From Dokdonella_A sp963775445 (GTDB taxonomy: Bacteria; Pseudomonadota; Gammaproteobacteria; Xanthomonadales; Rhodanobacteraceae): DNA of 64,000 nucleotides. The stretch spans positions 558,001-622,000 of the forward strand of contig CAVZIT010000006.1 in the NCBI GenBank assembly GCA_963775445.1, written 5' to 3'. The translations under genes and the position numbers were made by a program. Every line of letters starts with the position of its first letter. Position 1 is the stretch's first letter. Below the pieces are notes generated by a model. It ran no database searches, was not told the DNA's origin, and worked only from the letters and a program-made list of their open reading frames with translations. Of this stretch, positions 54,682-63,815 are shown piece by piece.

Positions 54682-55892
54682 CGCCTCGCTCCGGCACCGT
54701 TGCGCACGTTGACCGCCTGCATGTCGGCGTCGTCCGCACGGCTGACCTCGTAGCTGACGCGCGCCAAGAGGCCGATCGCCGCGCACGTCATCAGGACGCT
54801 CGATCCGCCGGAACTGATCAACGGCAGCGTCAACCCCTTGGTCGGCAGCACGCCGAGATTCACGCCCGCCGACACCAAAGCCTGCAATGCCAGCATCAGC
54901 GAGATGCCGAATGCGCTATAGCCGCCAAAGCGCTGGCCGCGCTCGACCGCGCGCATGCCGATCTGGAATCCTCGGCCAGCGAGCCACGCGAACAAGGCGA
55001 GCACCAGCACGATGCCGGCAAAGCCGAGCTCCTCGGCAATCACGGCGAGGATGAAATCGGTGTGCGCCTCCGGCAGATAGAACAGTTTCTGCACCGAACC
55101 GCCGAGGCCGACCCCAAACCACTCGCCACGACCAATTGCAATCAAAGCCTGGGTCAACTGGAAGCCGTCGTTGAATGGATCTGCCCATGGATCGAGAAAC
55201 GATGTGAGGCGTTTGATCCGGTAATCCTCGCTGAATGCGGCCCATGCCAAGGCCGGCATGCCGAGGCTCGCCAGCAGCGCGAGATTGCGCAGGCGCGCGC
55301 CTCCGAGCCACACCATGCCGATTGCGACGGTCATGATCAGTGCGGCCGAGCCGAAATCGGGTTGCACCAATAACAGTCCGACCAGCAGTGCAGCGATCCC
55401 AAGCGGCTTGAGCACGCCAAACATGCTGGCCTGCACGCCGTTGCGATGCCGCACCAGATAACTCGCCATGTAGACGACGAGCATCAGCTTGACCGCTTCG
55501 ACCGACTGGAAACCTGAAATGCCGAAGTGGATCCAGCGACGCGCGCCGTTGATGCGCTGGCCTACGCCGGGCACGAACACGAGCAGCAACAGGATCACGC
55601 CCAGCACCAGCATCAATCCGGCGCGCGCCTCGATCCACTCCAGTTCGGTGCGCGCGATCACCGCCGCCAAACCGATGCCCAGACCGAGAAAAATCAGGTG
55701 CCTCCAAAGGAAATGAAACTCGCCAACGTGCTGGCCGTCCGCTACCGCAATGGAACTCGATGCAACCATGACGATGCCAAGACTCGCCAGCGCAGTGGCG
55801 GCCAGCAGCAAGCTCATGTCGTAGTGGCCACGCGGCTCGTGCTGGCGCGTGGCCTGGGCCTGGACGTTGGCGCTGTGCGCAAAGATCGCCAT
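54678..55892 (-). CDS. ftsW: FtsW, septal peptidoglycan polymerase
   Basis: SEDS-family glycosyltransferase that polymerises lipid II at the septum with FtsI. 404 aa from ATG 55892. About ten membrane helices are apparent. INGARRWIHFGISGFQSVEAVK, QPDFGSAALIM and the GLPTKGLTLPLISSGGSS-like C-terminus (here GVLPTKGLTLPLISSGGSS) match. The start shares one base with the mraY stop (TGATG). It follows mraY directly, where most gammaproteobacteria have murD. Confidence 0.97.
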   Translation of the reverse strand: MAIFAHSANVQAQATRQHEPRGHYDMSLLLAATALASLGIVMVASSSIAVADGQHVGEFHFLWRHLIFLGLGIGLAAVIARTELEWIEARAGLMLVLGVILLLLVFVPGVGQRINGARRWIHFGISGFQSVEAVKLMLVVYMASYLVRHRNGVQASMFGVLKPLGIAALLVGLLLVQPDFGSAALIMTVAIGMVWLGGARLRNLALLASLGMPALAWAAFSEDYRIKRLTSFLDPWADPFNDGFQLTQALIAIGRGEWFGVGLGGSVQKLFYLPEAHTDFILAVIAEELGFAGIVLVLALFAWLAGRGFQIGMRAVERGQRFGGYSAFGISLMLALQALVSAGVNLGVLPTKGLTLPLISSGGSSVLMTCAAIGLLARVSYEVSRADDADMQAVNVRNGAGARR

Positions 55893-56974
55893 CAGCGCAC
55901 CTTCAGCGTCGCCAGGCCGACCAGCACCAGGACCACACTGATGATCCAGAAACGCACGATCACGCGCGGTTCGGGCCAACCCTTGAGTTCGAAGTGGTGG
56001 TGGATCGGCGCCATGCGGAACAGGCGCCGGCCCGTCATCTTGAAGCTTGCGACCTGCAGCATCACCGACGCGGTTTCGATCACGAACACGCCGCCCATGA
56101 TCAGCAGCACGATCTCCTGACGCACGATCACCGCGAGCGTGCCGAGCGCCGCGCCGACAGCCAACGCCCCGACATCGCCCATGAATACCTGAGCCGGATA
56201 GGTGTTGAACCAGAGGAACCCGAGCCCCGCGCCGGCCAGCGCGCCGCAGAAGATGGCAAGTTCCCCAGCACCCGGAATCGAGGGAATCTGCAGATAATTC
56301 GAGAACACGGCGTTGCCGGCGAGATAGGCGAAAACGCCGAGCGCGGTAACGACCAGTACGCTCGGCATGATCGCGAGGCCGTCGAGGCCATCGGTCAGGT
56401 TCACCGCGTTCGAGAAACCAACCACCATGAGATAAGTCAGCGGCACGAAAAGCACGCCGAGCGGAAGGACGACGTGCTTGAACACCGGCACGTACAACGC
56501 GGTGGCCGCGGCGTTTCCCGCCGTGTAGTACAGGCCGAGCGCAATCGCAATGGCAAAAATAGACTGCCAGCAAATCTTCCAGCGAGCCGATAGTCCGCGA
56601 CTGTCCTTGAGCACGAGTTTCTTGTAGTCGTCGTAGAAACCGATCGCCCCGAACGCGAGCGTTGCGGCCAGCACGATCCAGACGTAGCGATTGCGCAGAT
56701 CCGCCCATAGCAGCGTCGCGACAGCGAGCGCGAGCAGGATCAGGGCACCTCCCATGGTCGGCGTTCCCGCCTTTGAAAGGTGCGACTGCGGGCCGTCTCG
56801 GCGGATGACCTGCCCGGCCTTGAGCTCACCGAGTTTGCGGATGACGGACGGGCCGGCAATCAACGACACCGCAAGCGCCGTCAGTGTGCTCATGATGGTG
56901 CGGAACGTGAGGTACTGGAACAGATGGAATCCGCTGATCCAGTTTTTGAGCAGGGCGGCGAGCTCAAGCAGCAT
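55892..56974 (-). CDS. mraY: MraY, phospho-MurNAc-pentapeptide transferase
   Basis: Forms lipid I on undecaprenyl phosphate at the inner membrane. 360 aa, about ten membrane helices. GTPTMGG, FYDDYKKL, the NLTDGLDGLA aspartate motif, FMGDVGALAVGA, and the late MAPIHHHFELKGW are the conserved cytoplasmic loops. Its 5' end overlaps murF by 11 bp. The next gene is ftsW, not murD. Confidence 0.98.
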   Translation of the reverse strand: MLLELAALLKNWISGFHLFQYLTFRTIMSTLTALAVSLIAGPSVIRKLGELKAGQVIRRDGPQSHLSKAGTPTMGGALILLALAVATLLWADLRNRYVWIVLAATLAFGAIGFYDDYKKLVLKDSRGLSARWKICWQSIFAIAIALGLYYTAGNAAATALYVPVFKHVVLPLGVLFVPLTYLMVVGFSNAVNLTDGLDGLAIMPSVLVVTALGVFAYLAGNAVFSNYLQIPSIPGAGELAIFCGALAGAGLGFLWFNTYPAQVFMGDVGALAVGAALGTLAVIVRQEIVLLIMGGVFVIETASVMLQVASFKMTGRRLFRMAPIHHHFELKGWPEPRVIVRFWIISVVLVLVGLATLKVR

Positions 56975-58340
56975 AGCGCCCCTCCGTCACGTGCTCATTG
57001 CCACAAAGCGCAGCGACCACACGATCCATCGCCGATGATCGCGATCCCTTGATCAGCAGGGTGAGTCCGTCGCGCAGTTCGGCGCGCAGCGATTCGATCA
57101 GCGTGGACTGATCCGAATAGTGTTGGGCGCCGGCGCCAAAAGCAGCAACCGCGGCCCGGCTCAGTTCGCCCACCGCATGCAGCTGCGCGATGCCGTTCCA
57201 CTTGGCCAGCGCGCCGGTTTCGAAATGCAGCTGTTCGGCGTCCTCGCCGAGTTCGGCCATGTCGCCCATCACCAGCACGGTGTCGCCGCCTTCCACCGCG
57301 AGCAGCGCGATTGCCGCGGCAAACGACGCCGGATTGGCGTTGTAGCTGTCGTCAATGATCAACGCTCCGGTTGCATGCTGATGGCGTGTCAGCCGGCCGG
57401 GCAGCAAATGCGCGCCTTCAAGTGCTTCGCGCATGTCTTCGAGACGGATTTGTGGATCGGTCGCAAAGGCTGCGGCGCAAGCCGCAAGAGCATTCATGAC
57501 ATTGTGGCGGCCGGGCAGCGGCAGCTCGATCCCGATCTCTCCGATCGGCGTTACCAACGTGAAATGGTTGGTTCGCGATCCCTCGGCGAAGCGCGCGCTG
57601 AATTCGGCCAGAGCGTCCAGGCCGAAGCCGACGGTGCGGCGGTCGCCGGCGAGCTTGATGAAATATTCGGCGAAGGCATCGTCCCGATTGATCACGGCGA
57701 CGCCTTCATTCGGCAACGAGGCAATCAGCGCCCCCTTGGCCCGCGCAACGCCTTCGAGGGAGCCAAGGCGTTCGAGATGCGCGGCAGCAACGTTGTTGAC
57801 CAGAGCAACCACCGGCTGCGCGATGCGTGCGAGATACGCAATGTCGCCCGGCTTGCCGGCACCCATCTCGAGCACGGCAAACTCCGCGTTCGCCGGCATC
57901 GCCAGCAGCGTCAACGGCAAGCCAATTTCGTTGTTGAAGTTGCCCGCGTTGACGTGGGTCGCGCCACGCGTTGCCAGTAGGGCGGCAAGCAGCGTCTTGA
58001 CCGTGGTCTTGCCATTGGAACCCGTGATGCCGACCACGCGCACATTGCGGCGCGAGCGCAGCTCGCGGGCGAGGTTGCCGAGCGCAAGCAACGGATCGGC
58101 GACCACGATTTGTGGCAGGCCGATATCGACCGGACGCGCGAGCAGCGCCGCGCGCGCGCCGCGCGCAGCCGCCGCTGCGACAAATTCGTGCCCATCATGG
58201 TGCGCGCCGGGCAACGCGATGAACAGTGCTCCCGGCATCAGGGTGCGCGAGTCAATCGAAACGCTGTCTATGCGCGCATCGCCTCCCGACAGGTGTCCGC
58301 CAGTCCAGTGGGCAATATCGGTCAGCGAAAGATTCAGCAT
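56964..58340 (-). CDS. murF: MurF, D-Ala-D-Ala-adding enzyme
   Basis: Ligates D-Ala-D-Ala to UDP-MurNAc-tripeptide. 458 aa from ATG 58340, which overlaps the murE stop by 7 bp (ATGCTGA). VSIDSRTLMPGALFIAL, ATP-binding GITGSNGKTTVKTLLAA and IIDDSYNANPASF are typical. An upstream start inside murE was rejected. Confidence 0.97.
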   Translation of the reverse strand: MLNLSLTDIAHWTGGHLSGGDARIDSVSIDSRTLMPGALFIALPGAHHDGHEFVAAAAARGARAALLARPVDIGLPQIVVADPLLALGNLARELRSRRNVRVVGITGSNGKTTVKTLLAALLATRGATHVNAGNFNNEIGLPLTLLAMPANAEFAVLEMGAGKPGDIAYLARIAQPVVALVNNVAAAHLERLGSLEGVARAKGALIASLPNEGVAVINRDDAFAEYFIKLAGDRRTVGFGLDALAEFSARFAEGSRTNHFTLVTPIGEIGIELPLPGRHNVMNALAACAAAFATDPQIRLEDMREALEGAHLLPGRLTRHQHATGALIIDDSYNANPASFAAAIALLAVEGGDTVLVMGDMAELGEDAEQLHFETGALAKWNGIAQLHAVGELSRAAVAAFGAGAQHYSDQSTLIESLRAELRDGLTLLIKGSRSSAMDRVVAALCGNEHVTEGRYAA

Positions 58341-59821
58341 GACCGTGCTTCCAGTGTCGAGCGCGCGATGCACGCATCATCGAACGGGCGCTTGACGCCG
58401 GCTATCTCCTGATATGGCTCGTGCCCCTTGCCGGCGACAAGCACCACATCTCCGGCAGATGCCATGTTGATGGCTCGCGCGATCGCGCTCGCGCGATCGC
58501 GTTCGACCTGCGCCTGCCCAGGATTGACAAGGCCGGAGACGATATCCGCCACGATCGCATCGCCGGATTCGCCGCGCGGGTTGTCGTCAGTGATGATGAT
58601 GCAATCGGCCCCGCGCTCGGCGATCGCGCCCATTTGCGGCCGCTTGCCGGCATCGCGCTCTCCTCCGCAGCCGAACACACAAACCAGCCGGCCACTGCAA
58701 TGGGCGCGAAGCGAGATCAATGCCTTATCGAGCGCGTCCGGCGTGTGCGCGTAGTCGACCACCACCAGTGGCAACTCGGCATACCCCCCAAACCGGTTCA
58801 TGCGACCTACGACCGGCGTCAATCCGGAGATCGCACCGTGCAACGCGTCAAACGGCATCCCGATTCGGCCGAGACAGGCGGCAACGGCGAGCAGGTTGGA
58901 TACATTCGCGTGACCGAGTAGCGGGACAGCGACATCGCCTTCGCCCCAAGGCGTAACCAGGCGAAACCGAAGGCCATCGGTACCTGGAACGACCGCGAAT
59001 GCGGCGACCTCGACATCCGCTCGGTCAATGCCGTAGCGGATCAGCTTGACTTCGGGCGATATCGCGCCGATCAGCTCCCTGCCGAACGCGTCGTCCACAT
59101 TGATCACCGCCGCATCGAGCCCTGGCACCTCGAACAGACCACGCTTGGCCGCAGCGTAGGCCTGCATGCTGCCGTGGTAATCGAGATGATCGCGTGTCAA
59201 GTTGGTGAACACGGCTAGATCGAAGCCCACGCCGTTGACGCGTCCCTGCGCGAGTGCGTGCGAGGACACTTCCATTGCCACGTGGCTCGCTCCACTGTCT
59301 CGAAACGCCGCAAGCAGACCGTGCACTGCGATCGCGTCAGGCGTGGTGCGCTCGCCTTGCTGGAGGGCGCCGTACATTCCCGCGCCCAGCGTGCCGATCG
59401 ATGCGGCACGACGACCCAGAGCGGTGAGTGCCTGCGAGAGGAGTTGCACGATCGAAGTCTTGCCATTGGTGCCGGTGACACCGATGACGCAGAGCGCGCT
59501 CGACGGATCGTCGAAGAAGCGCGAGGCGATCGGACCGAGGTGCGCGCGCAGCTGGTCGATCCAGACGACGGGCATGGAGGCGCTGGCCGGTGCTTCGATC
59601 CTCGGGCTTTCCGCGAGGATGACCGAAGCACCCGACGCCAGCGCCGCCGGGGCAAACGTGAAACCGTGATGCTGCGCGCCACGCAGTGCGACAAACGCGT
59701 CGCCCGGGCGCACGCTGCGCGCATCGAGCGCCAGGCCGCGCACGACGATGTCACCGGCATCGCCGGCATTGCCGTAACCGGCGAGAAGTCGATCCAGCGT
59801 CATGCTGCGCGCGGCGCTCAT
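58334..59821 (-). CDS. murE: MurE, meso-diaminopimelate-adding enzyme
   Basis: Adds the third residue to the stem peptide. 495 aa. ATP-binding GVTGTNGKTS and VDYAHTPDALDKAL are present. The DNPR motif (ITDDNPRGE) marks meso-diaminopimelate rather than lysine specificity, which fits a Gram-negative wall. ATG 59821 overlaps the ftsI stop as ATGA. Confidence 0.97.
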   Translation of the reverse strand: MSAARSMTLDRLLAGYGNAGDAGDIVVRGLALDARSVRPGDAFVALRGAQHHGFTFAPAALASGASVILAESPRIEAPASASMPVVWIDQLRAHLGPIASRFFDDPSSALCVIGVTGTNGKTSIVQLLSQALTALGRRAASIGTLGAGMYGALQQGERTTPDAIAVHGLLAAFRDSGASHVAMEVSSHALAQGRVNGVGFDLAVFTNLTRDHLDYHGSMQAYAAAKRGLFEVPGLDAAVINVDDAFGRELIGAISPEVKLIRYGIDRADVEVAAFAVVPGTDGLRFRLVTPWGEGDVAVPLLGHANVSNLLAVAACLGRIGMPFDALHGAISGLTPVVGRMNRFGGYAELPLVVVDYAHTPDALDKALISLRAHCSGRLVCVFGCGGERDAGKRPQMGAIAERGADCIIITDDNPRGESGDAIVADIVSGLVNPGQAQVERDRASAIARAINMASAGDVVLVAGKGHEPYQEIAGVKRPFDDACIARSTLEARSC

Positions 59822-61587
59822 CCTTGATCACCCTCCTCGTAGTTCGGCTGGTCGGGTGGATAATCCGGCGGCGGACTGGACGCATCAATCGCATGACCTG
59901 CATCCGGAGATCCGCTGTACCAGTGCTGGACATTGTCCGGTGGCACATCCAGCAGGCGCAGCGCGCCGGTCATGACCTTGCTGAACACCGGCGCCGACAC
60001 CGTGCCGCCAAAATGGCTTCCCTGCGGATCGTTGATCACCACGACGCCGACCAGGCGTGGGTCGCTGGCCGGCACGATGCCCGCGAACAGCGCGATATAT
60101 TTGTCTTCGTAACCGCCGGCGACCGCACGATACGACGTCCCGGTCTTGCCCGCGACGCGGTAGTTGGGGACGGCCGCCTTGAGCGCCGTGCCTTCCGGAG
60201 ACACCACGGTTTCGAGCATGCGCATGATCTGGGCGGCGATCGCCGGATCGAGAACGGCGTTGTCCGGATTTTCCGCACCCTTGACGAAAGTCGGCGCGCG
60301 CATGCGACCGCCGTCGGCGATCGCGGCATAGCCCTGGGCAAGCTGCAGCGGCGTTGCGTTGAGGCCGTAACCGTATGCGATCGTCGCCTTTTCGAGCACG
60401 CCCCAGGTGTTGGACGGCGGCAGGAACCCCGGCGACTCCCCGGGGAAACCGCAACCGGTCACCTCGCCGAATCCAAAGCGATGCAGCATGTCGTACATGT
60501 GCTCGGACGACAGAGTCTGCGAGATCTTCGCGGCGCCGACGTTACTCGAATAGGTGATGACGTGGCTCACGTCGATCAACCCATGATCATGGGTGTCGCG
60601 AATCAGGTGCCCGGCAAGGAGATAGGTGCCGGGCGCCGTATCGATTGCCGTGGTGGGGCTCCAGTGCCCGCTCTCCAGCGCCGTCGCGATGGTGAAGGCC
60701 TTCATCGTGGAGCCTGGTTCCACCACGTCGGTGACGGCCCGGTTGCGCCGGTATGCAGGATTGACCGAGGTGCGCGCATTCGGATTGAAAGACGGCTGAT
60801 TGACCATCGCGAGGATTTCGCCGGTGGCCACGTCCAGCACCACCATCGAACCGGATTGCGCCTGATGGTCGATGATCGCGGCTTTGAGTTCGCGATAGGC
60901 CAGATACTGGATGCGCCGATCGATGGACAGGGTCAGGTCGCGGCCCGGTTGCGCCGCGTGCAGCAGCTCGACGTTTTCGACCGTATGGCCAAGCCGGTCG
61001 CGGATAACGCGTTTGGAACCCGGCTTGCCGGCGAGCCAGTCGTCGAATGCGAGTTCCAGGCCTTCCTGCCCGCGATCGTCGATATTGGTGAAGCCAAGCA
61101 CATGCGCCATGACTTCGCCGTTCGGGTAATAGCGACGAAATTCGCGCTGGCTTGCCACGCCGGGAATCGAAAGATCGAGTATCGCCTTGGCTGCGTCGGG
61201 ATTGAGATGGCGTTCGAGATACACGAACTCCTTGTCCGAACGCGCGACCAGACGTTGCTTGAGCGCATCGACGTCGATATCGAGTGCCTTGGCCAGTGCG
61301 GGCAATTGGTCCTCGTGGGCGAGCAGGATCTGCGGATTGGCCCACAGCGAATCCACGGGAGTAGATACGGCCAGCGGCTCACCGTTGCGATCGAACAAGG
61401 TTCCCCGGGAAACGGGTATCGGAATGTCCCGCAGGTAACGCGCATCGCCTTGTTGCTGGTAGAAATCCTTGCGCACCACCTGCAAGTCGACGGCGCGCAC
61501 CACCAGCGCGGTGGATGCCAACGCCAGCACCGCAAGCACGAAATACAACCGCGCGCGCAGGTTTATCGGGCGTTGGCGTGGCGTCAC
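59818..61587 (-). CDS. ftsI: FtsI (PBP3), septal transpeptidase
   Basis: Class B penicillin-binding protein cross-linking septal peptidoglycan. 589 aa from GTG 61587. A membrane helix is at about 14-33, then the PBP dimer domain with GTLFDRNGEPLAVS. The transpeptidase active site is S293 in EPGSTMKAF, with SSN (ITYSSNVGAAK) and KTG (AGKTGTSYR) motifs. The acidic C-terminus ends YEEGDQG. The start overlaps the ftsL stop (GTGA). Confidence 0.97.
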   Translation of the reverse strand: MTPRQRPINLRARLYFVLAVLALASTALVVRAVDLQVVRKDFYQQQGDARYLRDIPIPVSRGTLFDRNGEPLAVSTPVDSLWANPQILLAHEDQLPALAKALDIDVDALKQRLVARSDKEFVYLERHLNPDAAKAILDLSIPGVASQREFRRYYPNGEVMAHVLGFTNIDDRGQEGLELAFDDWLAGKPGSKRVIRDRLGHTVENVELLHAAQPGRDLTLSIDRRIQYLAYRELKAAIIDHQAQSGSMVVLDVATGEILAMVNQPSFNPNARTSVNPAYRRNRAVTDVVEPGSTMKAFTIATALESGHWSPTTAIDTAPGTYLLAGHLIRDTHDHGLIDVSHVITYSSNVGAAKISQTLSSEHMYDMLHRFGFGEVTGCGFPGESPGFLPPSNTWGVLEKATIAYGYGLNATPLQLAQGYAAIADGGRMRAPTFVKGAENPDNAVLDPAIAAQIMRMLETVVSPEGTALKAAVPNYRVAGKTGTSYRAVAGGYEDKYIALFAGIVPASDPRLVGVVVINDPQGSHFGGTVSAPVFSKVMTGALRLLDVPPDNVQHWYSGSPDAGHAIDASSPPPDYPPDQPNYEEGDQG

Positions 61588-61865
61588 TGTCCGACTCCGG
61601 AACGGATCACTATGGTTTCGGCAGCCGCAGGGGTCACCATGCCGAGACGCGTGCGCGCAATCTGCTCGATGCGATTGTTTTCGGCCCAGGTCGCCTGCTC
61701 GAGTTCCAGGCGACCGAACTCGAAGTCGAGGTTGTCGCGCTCGGTTGAGAGCTTGGTCAACTCAACGAATGCCATCCGACTTTGCTGGCGCGCATACACC
61801 ACTCCGACGGAGCTGCCGATGACGCTGGCGAGAAGCATGAGGAACAGGATCAGGCGCACGATCAC
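61584..61865 (-). CDS. ftsL: FtsL, small divisome protein
   Basis: 93-aa bitopic protein that assembles with FtsB and FtsQ and activates FtsWI. N-terminal membrane helix (about 3-24), then a leucine-zipper-like helix (FVELTKLSTERDNLDFEFGR). Sequence conservation in this family is low; position between rsmH and ftsI, size and topology carry the call. GTG 61865 overlaps the rsmH stop. Confidence 0.93.
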   Translation of the reverse strand: MIVRLILFLMLLASVIGSSVGVVYARQQSRMAFVELTKLSTERDNLDFEFGRLELEQATWAENNRIEQIARTRLGMVTPAAAETIVIRSGVGQ

Positions 61866-62785
61866 GAACGCTTCTCCGCAATGCGAAGGACGGCACTGCG
61901 CGCCCGTGGATTGGCCACGATCTCTGCACTCGTTGCAAACTGCGCCTTGCCGACCGCGTCGAGCGTCCGAGGAACCTCGATCATCGGCAACCCACGCGGC
62001 CCGGAGCGTCGGCGCACGGGACCGCGAATGAATTGCTTGACCAGACGGTCCTCGAGCGAATGGAAACTGATCACGCAGAGGCGGCCATCGACGTGCAATC
62101 GCTCGCTCGCGGCGATGAGTCCGCGTTCGAGCGTGCCGAGCTCATCGTTCACGTGAATGCGCAGGGCCTGAAACGTACGCGTGGCTGGATGTTTTGAGGC
62201 CTCGCGATGACCGATGGTCCTCACGATGAGGTCGGCCAGCTCTCGCGTGGTCGTCAACGGCTGCTGGCGGCGATGCGCCACAATGGCACGCGCGATACGC
62301 CGGCTCATGCGTTCCTCGCCATAACGCCAGAGCACATCGGCAATCGCCTCTGCATCGGAACGCGCGAGCCATTGCGCCACGCTCTCGCCAACCGTCGGAT
62401 CCATGCGCATGTCGAGCGGCCCGTCGGTCTGAAAACTGAAGCCTCGGCTCGCATCGTCGATCTGCGGCGACGACACGCCAAGATCGAGCAGGACGCCGTC
62501 GAGCCCTTCCCTTGTTTCGGCCCAGTTGCCAAGGTCGGCGAAATTGGCATGACGGATCCGTACACGCTTGTCATTTCCGAATTCCCGCTGTGCGACGTCG
62601 ATCGCCTCCGGGTCTTGATCCATCAGCAAGAGGCGTGCATCGGGCCCCATTCGTTTCAGCAACTCGCGAGCATGGCCGCCGCGCCCGAACGTGCCGTCGA
62701 GATAGGCACCGTCGCCGCGCAAGCGCAAACCAGCCAGCACCTGCTCCAGCATCACCGGGATATGCGTGAACCCTGCCTTTGCCAT
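61862..62785 (-). CDS. rsmH: RsmH, 16S rRNA m4C1402 methyltransferase
   Basis: Methylates N4 of C1402 in the ribosomal P site. 307 aa. HIPVMLEQVLAGL, SAM-binding DGTFGRGGHA, LLLDLGVSSPQIDDASRGF and the late ISFHSLEDRLVKQF are hallmarks. Second gene of the dcw cluster, 66 bp after mraZ, and coupled to ftsL by GTGA. Confidence 0.97.
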   Translation of the reverse strand: MAKAGFTHIPVMLEQVLAGLRLRGDGAYLDGTFGRGGHARELLKRMGPDARLLLMDQDPEAIDVAQREFGNDKRVRIRHANFADLGNWAETREGLDGVLLDLGVSSPQIDDASRGFSFQTDGPLDMRMDPTVGESVAQWLARSDAEAIADVLWRYGEERMSRRIARAIVAHRRQQPLTTTRELADLIVRTIGHREASKHPATRTFQALRIHVNDELGTLERGLIAASERLHVDGRLCVISFHSLEDRLVKQFIRGPVRRRSGPRGLPMIEVPRTLDAVGKAQFATSAEIVANPRARSAVLRIAEKRS

Positions 62786-62851
62786 CGCCGCGCATATCCC
62801 GTCCGATCGATTGCACGTGCCCGCAGCAGCAGGGCCGCCAATCGCAATCCG

Positions 62852-63298
62852 TCACAATTTCAGGTCAAGCATGTCCTCGGTAATCTGGTCCTCGACAATG
62901 GCCTCGCGTACCTTGGCTAGATGCGCCTGCTCGCTCCACAATTCGAATCGATCATCCATGCCGAGCAGCACCGCTTTTTTTTCGATGCCGGCGGCGGCAC
63001 GCTGACTGCCCGGCAGCAGGATCCGACCGTTGCCATCCGGTTCCACCGGAGCCGCTGCACCAACGAGTTTTCGTTGCAGCATCCGGTGCACTGATTTGGC
63101 ACGCGGCAGCGCGTTGACTTCATCGCGCACGCGATGCCATTCGGCTTCCGGCAGCAACCAGAGACACCCGTGCTCGAACGGGTTGTAGGTGACAACGAGG
63201 CGGTTCGCGCATTCGCGAGAGACCAGCTCGCGATAGGCAGCTGGGATGGCCATCCGACCCTTGTCGTCGAGCGTGATCGAGGTTTCGCCCTGGAACAT
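62852..63298 (-). CDS. mraZ: MraZ, repressor of the dcw cluster
   Basis: DNA-binding protein of the SpoVT-AbrB fold, forming rings that bind GTGG-type repeats upstream of its own gene. 148 aa from ATG 63298 (MFQGETSITLDDKGRMAIP). The second half repeat shows DGNGRILLP. The family length is about 150, so the start 17 codons upstream, which would run through the operator repeats, was discarded. It is first in the operon and lies directly behind the four-repeat operator. Confidence 0.97.
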   Translation of the reverse strand: MFQGETSITLDDKGRMAIPAAYRELVSRECANRLVVTYNPFEHGCLWLLPEAEWHRVRDEVNALPRAKSVHRMLQRKLVGAAAPVEPDGNGRILLPGSQRAAAGIEKKAVLLGMDDRFELWSEQAHLAKVREAIVEDQITEDMLDLKL

Positions 63299-63303
63299 GG
63301 CAT

Positions 63304-63337
63304 CCACAAAAAACCACAAAAACCCACTGCCGCCCAC
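63304..63337 (-). promoter_or_regulatory. MraZ operator: four GTGG boxes at 10-bp spacing
   Basis: On the minus strand GTGG occurs at 63337-63334, 63327-63324, 63317-63314 and 63307-63304, exactly 10 bp apart. MraZ is known to bind tandem TGGG-N boxes separated by about one helix turn. The last box ends 5 bp before the mraZ ATG. Confidence 0.85.
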
Positions 63338-63365
63338 CTTATGCTGCAAACGGCGGAACTGTCAA
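63338..63365 (-). promoter_or_regulatory. Pmra, promoter of the dcw cluster
   Basis: Minus strand: perfect TTGACA (63365-63360), 16-bp spacer, then CATAAG (63343-63338, 4 of 6 to TATAAT). The -10 touches the first MraZ box, so MraZ binding would block open-complex formation or clearance. Confidence 0.7.
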
Positions 63366-63815
63366 GGAATTTTGGGGGTTGGAGCGCACGGAAAAGTACG
63401 CCGCGCAATCGTCTCGAGAGCGAGATCTGGAGAGACGCTTCGCTGAGGCACTCTCTTTTCCGAAAAGGTGGATTGCAATGCGCGCGGCAGCGGGCACTCA
63501 TGCAGCACTGGACAGCCAAGGCGGGGCCGGATTCGCTCCGAGCTTGACGGATGGAAGACGTGCAAGAACTACACGTCGAAATCGGGCACGACCTTCCTCC
63601 TCGCCAGCAAGTTGCGGCGGCACATGGGCGAGCCGACGCGTGCAGCGCGTGCACCGGCCCATGCAGTCAAGCCCGAATCGACTTGCGTATTCGACCGGTC
63701 GAATAGCGGTGTAAATCCCTTCATCGCGGCCCGCGCACAGTTCGGTCCATGGAGGGACCGACGCAGACGGCGCTTGCGCCGGATCGGGCAGGACGCTCCG
63801 TATTCGGCAAATGAA
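63366..63815. other. Region between Pmra and rnpB, no gene seen
   Basis: About 450 bp. Open frames on both strands have no recognisable protein features. An inverted repeat GGTCC...GGACC lies near 63744-63759 and a short palindrome GGCGCTTGCGCC at 63769-63780; either could belong to rnpB 3' processing, but no clear T-tract terminator was found. Confidence 0.5.

Noticed and set aside
59686..62031. 781-codon plus-strand frame opposite ftsI/ftsL
   Set aside because: Shadow of well-identified minus-strand division genes.
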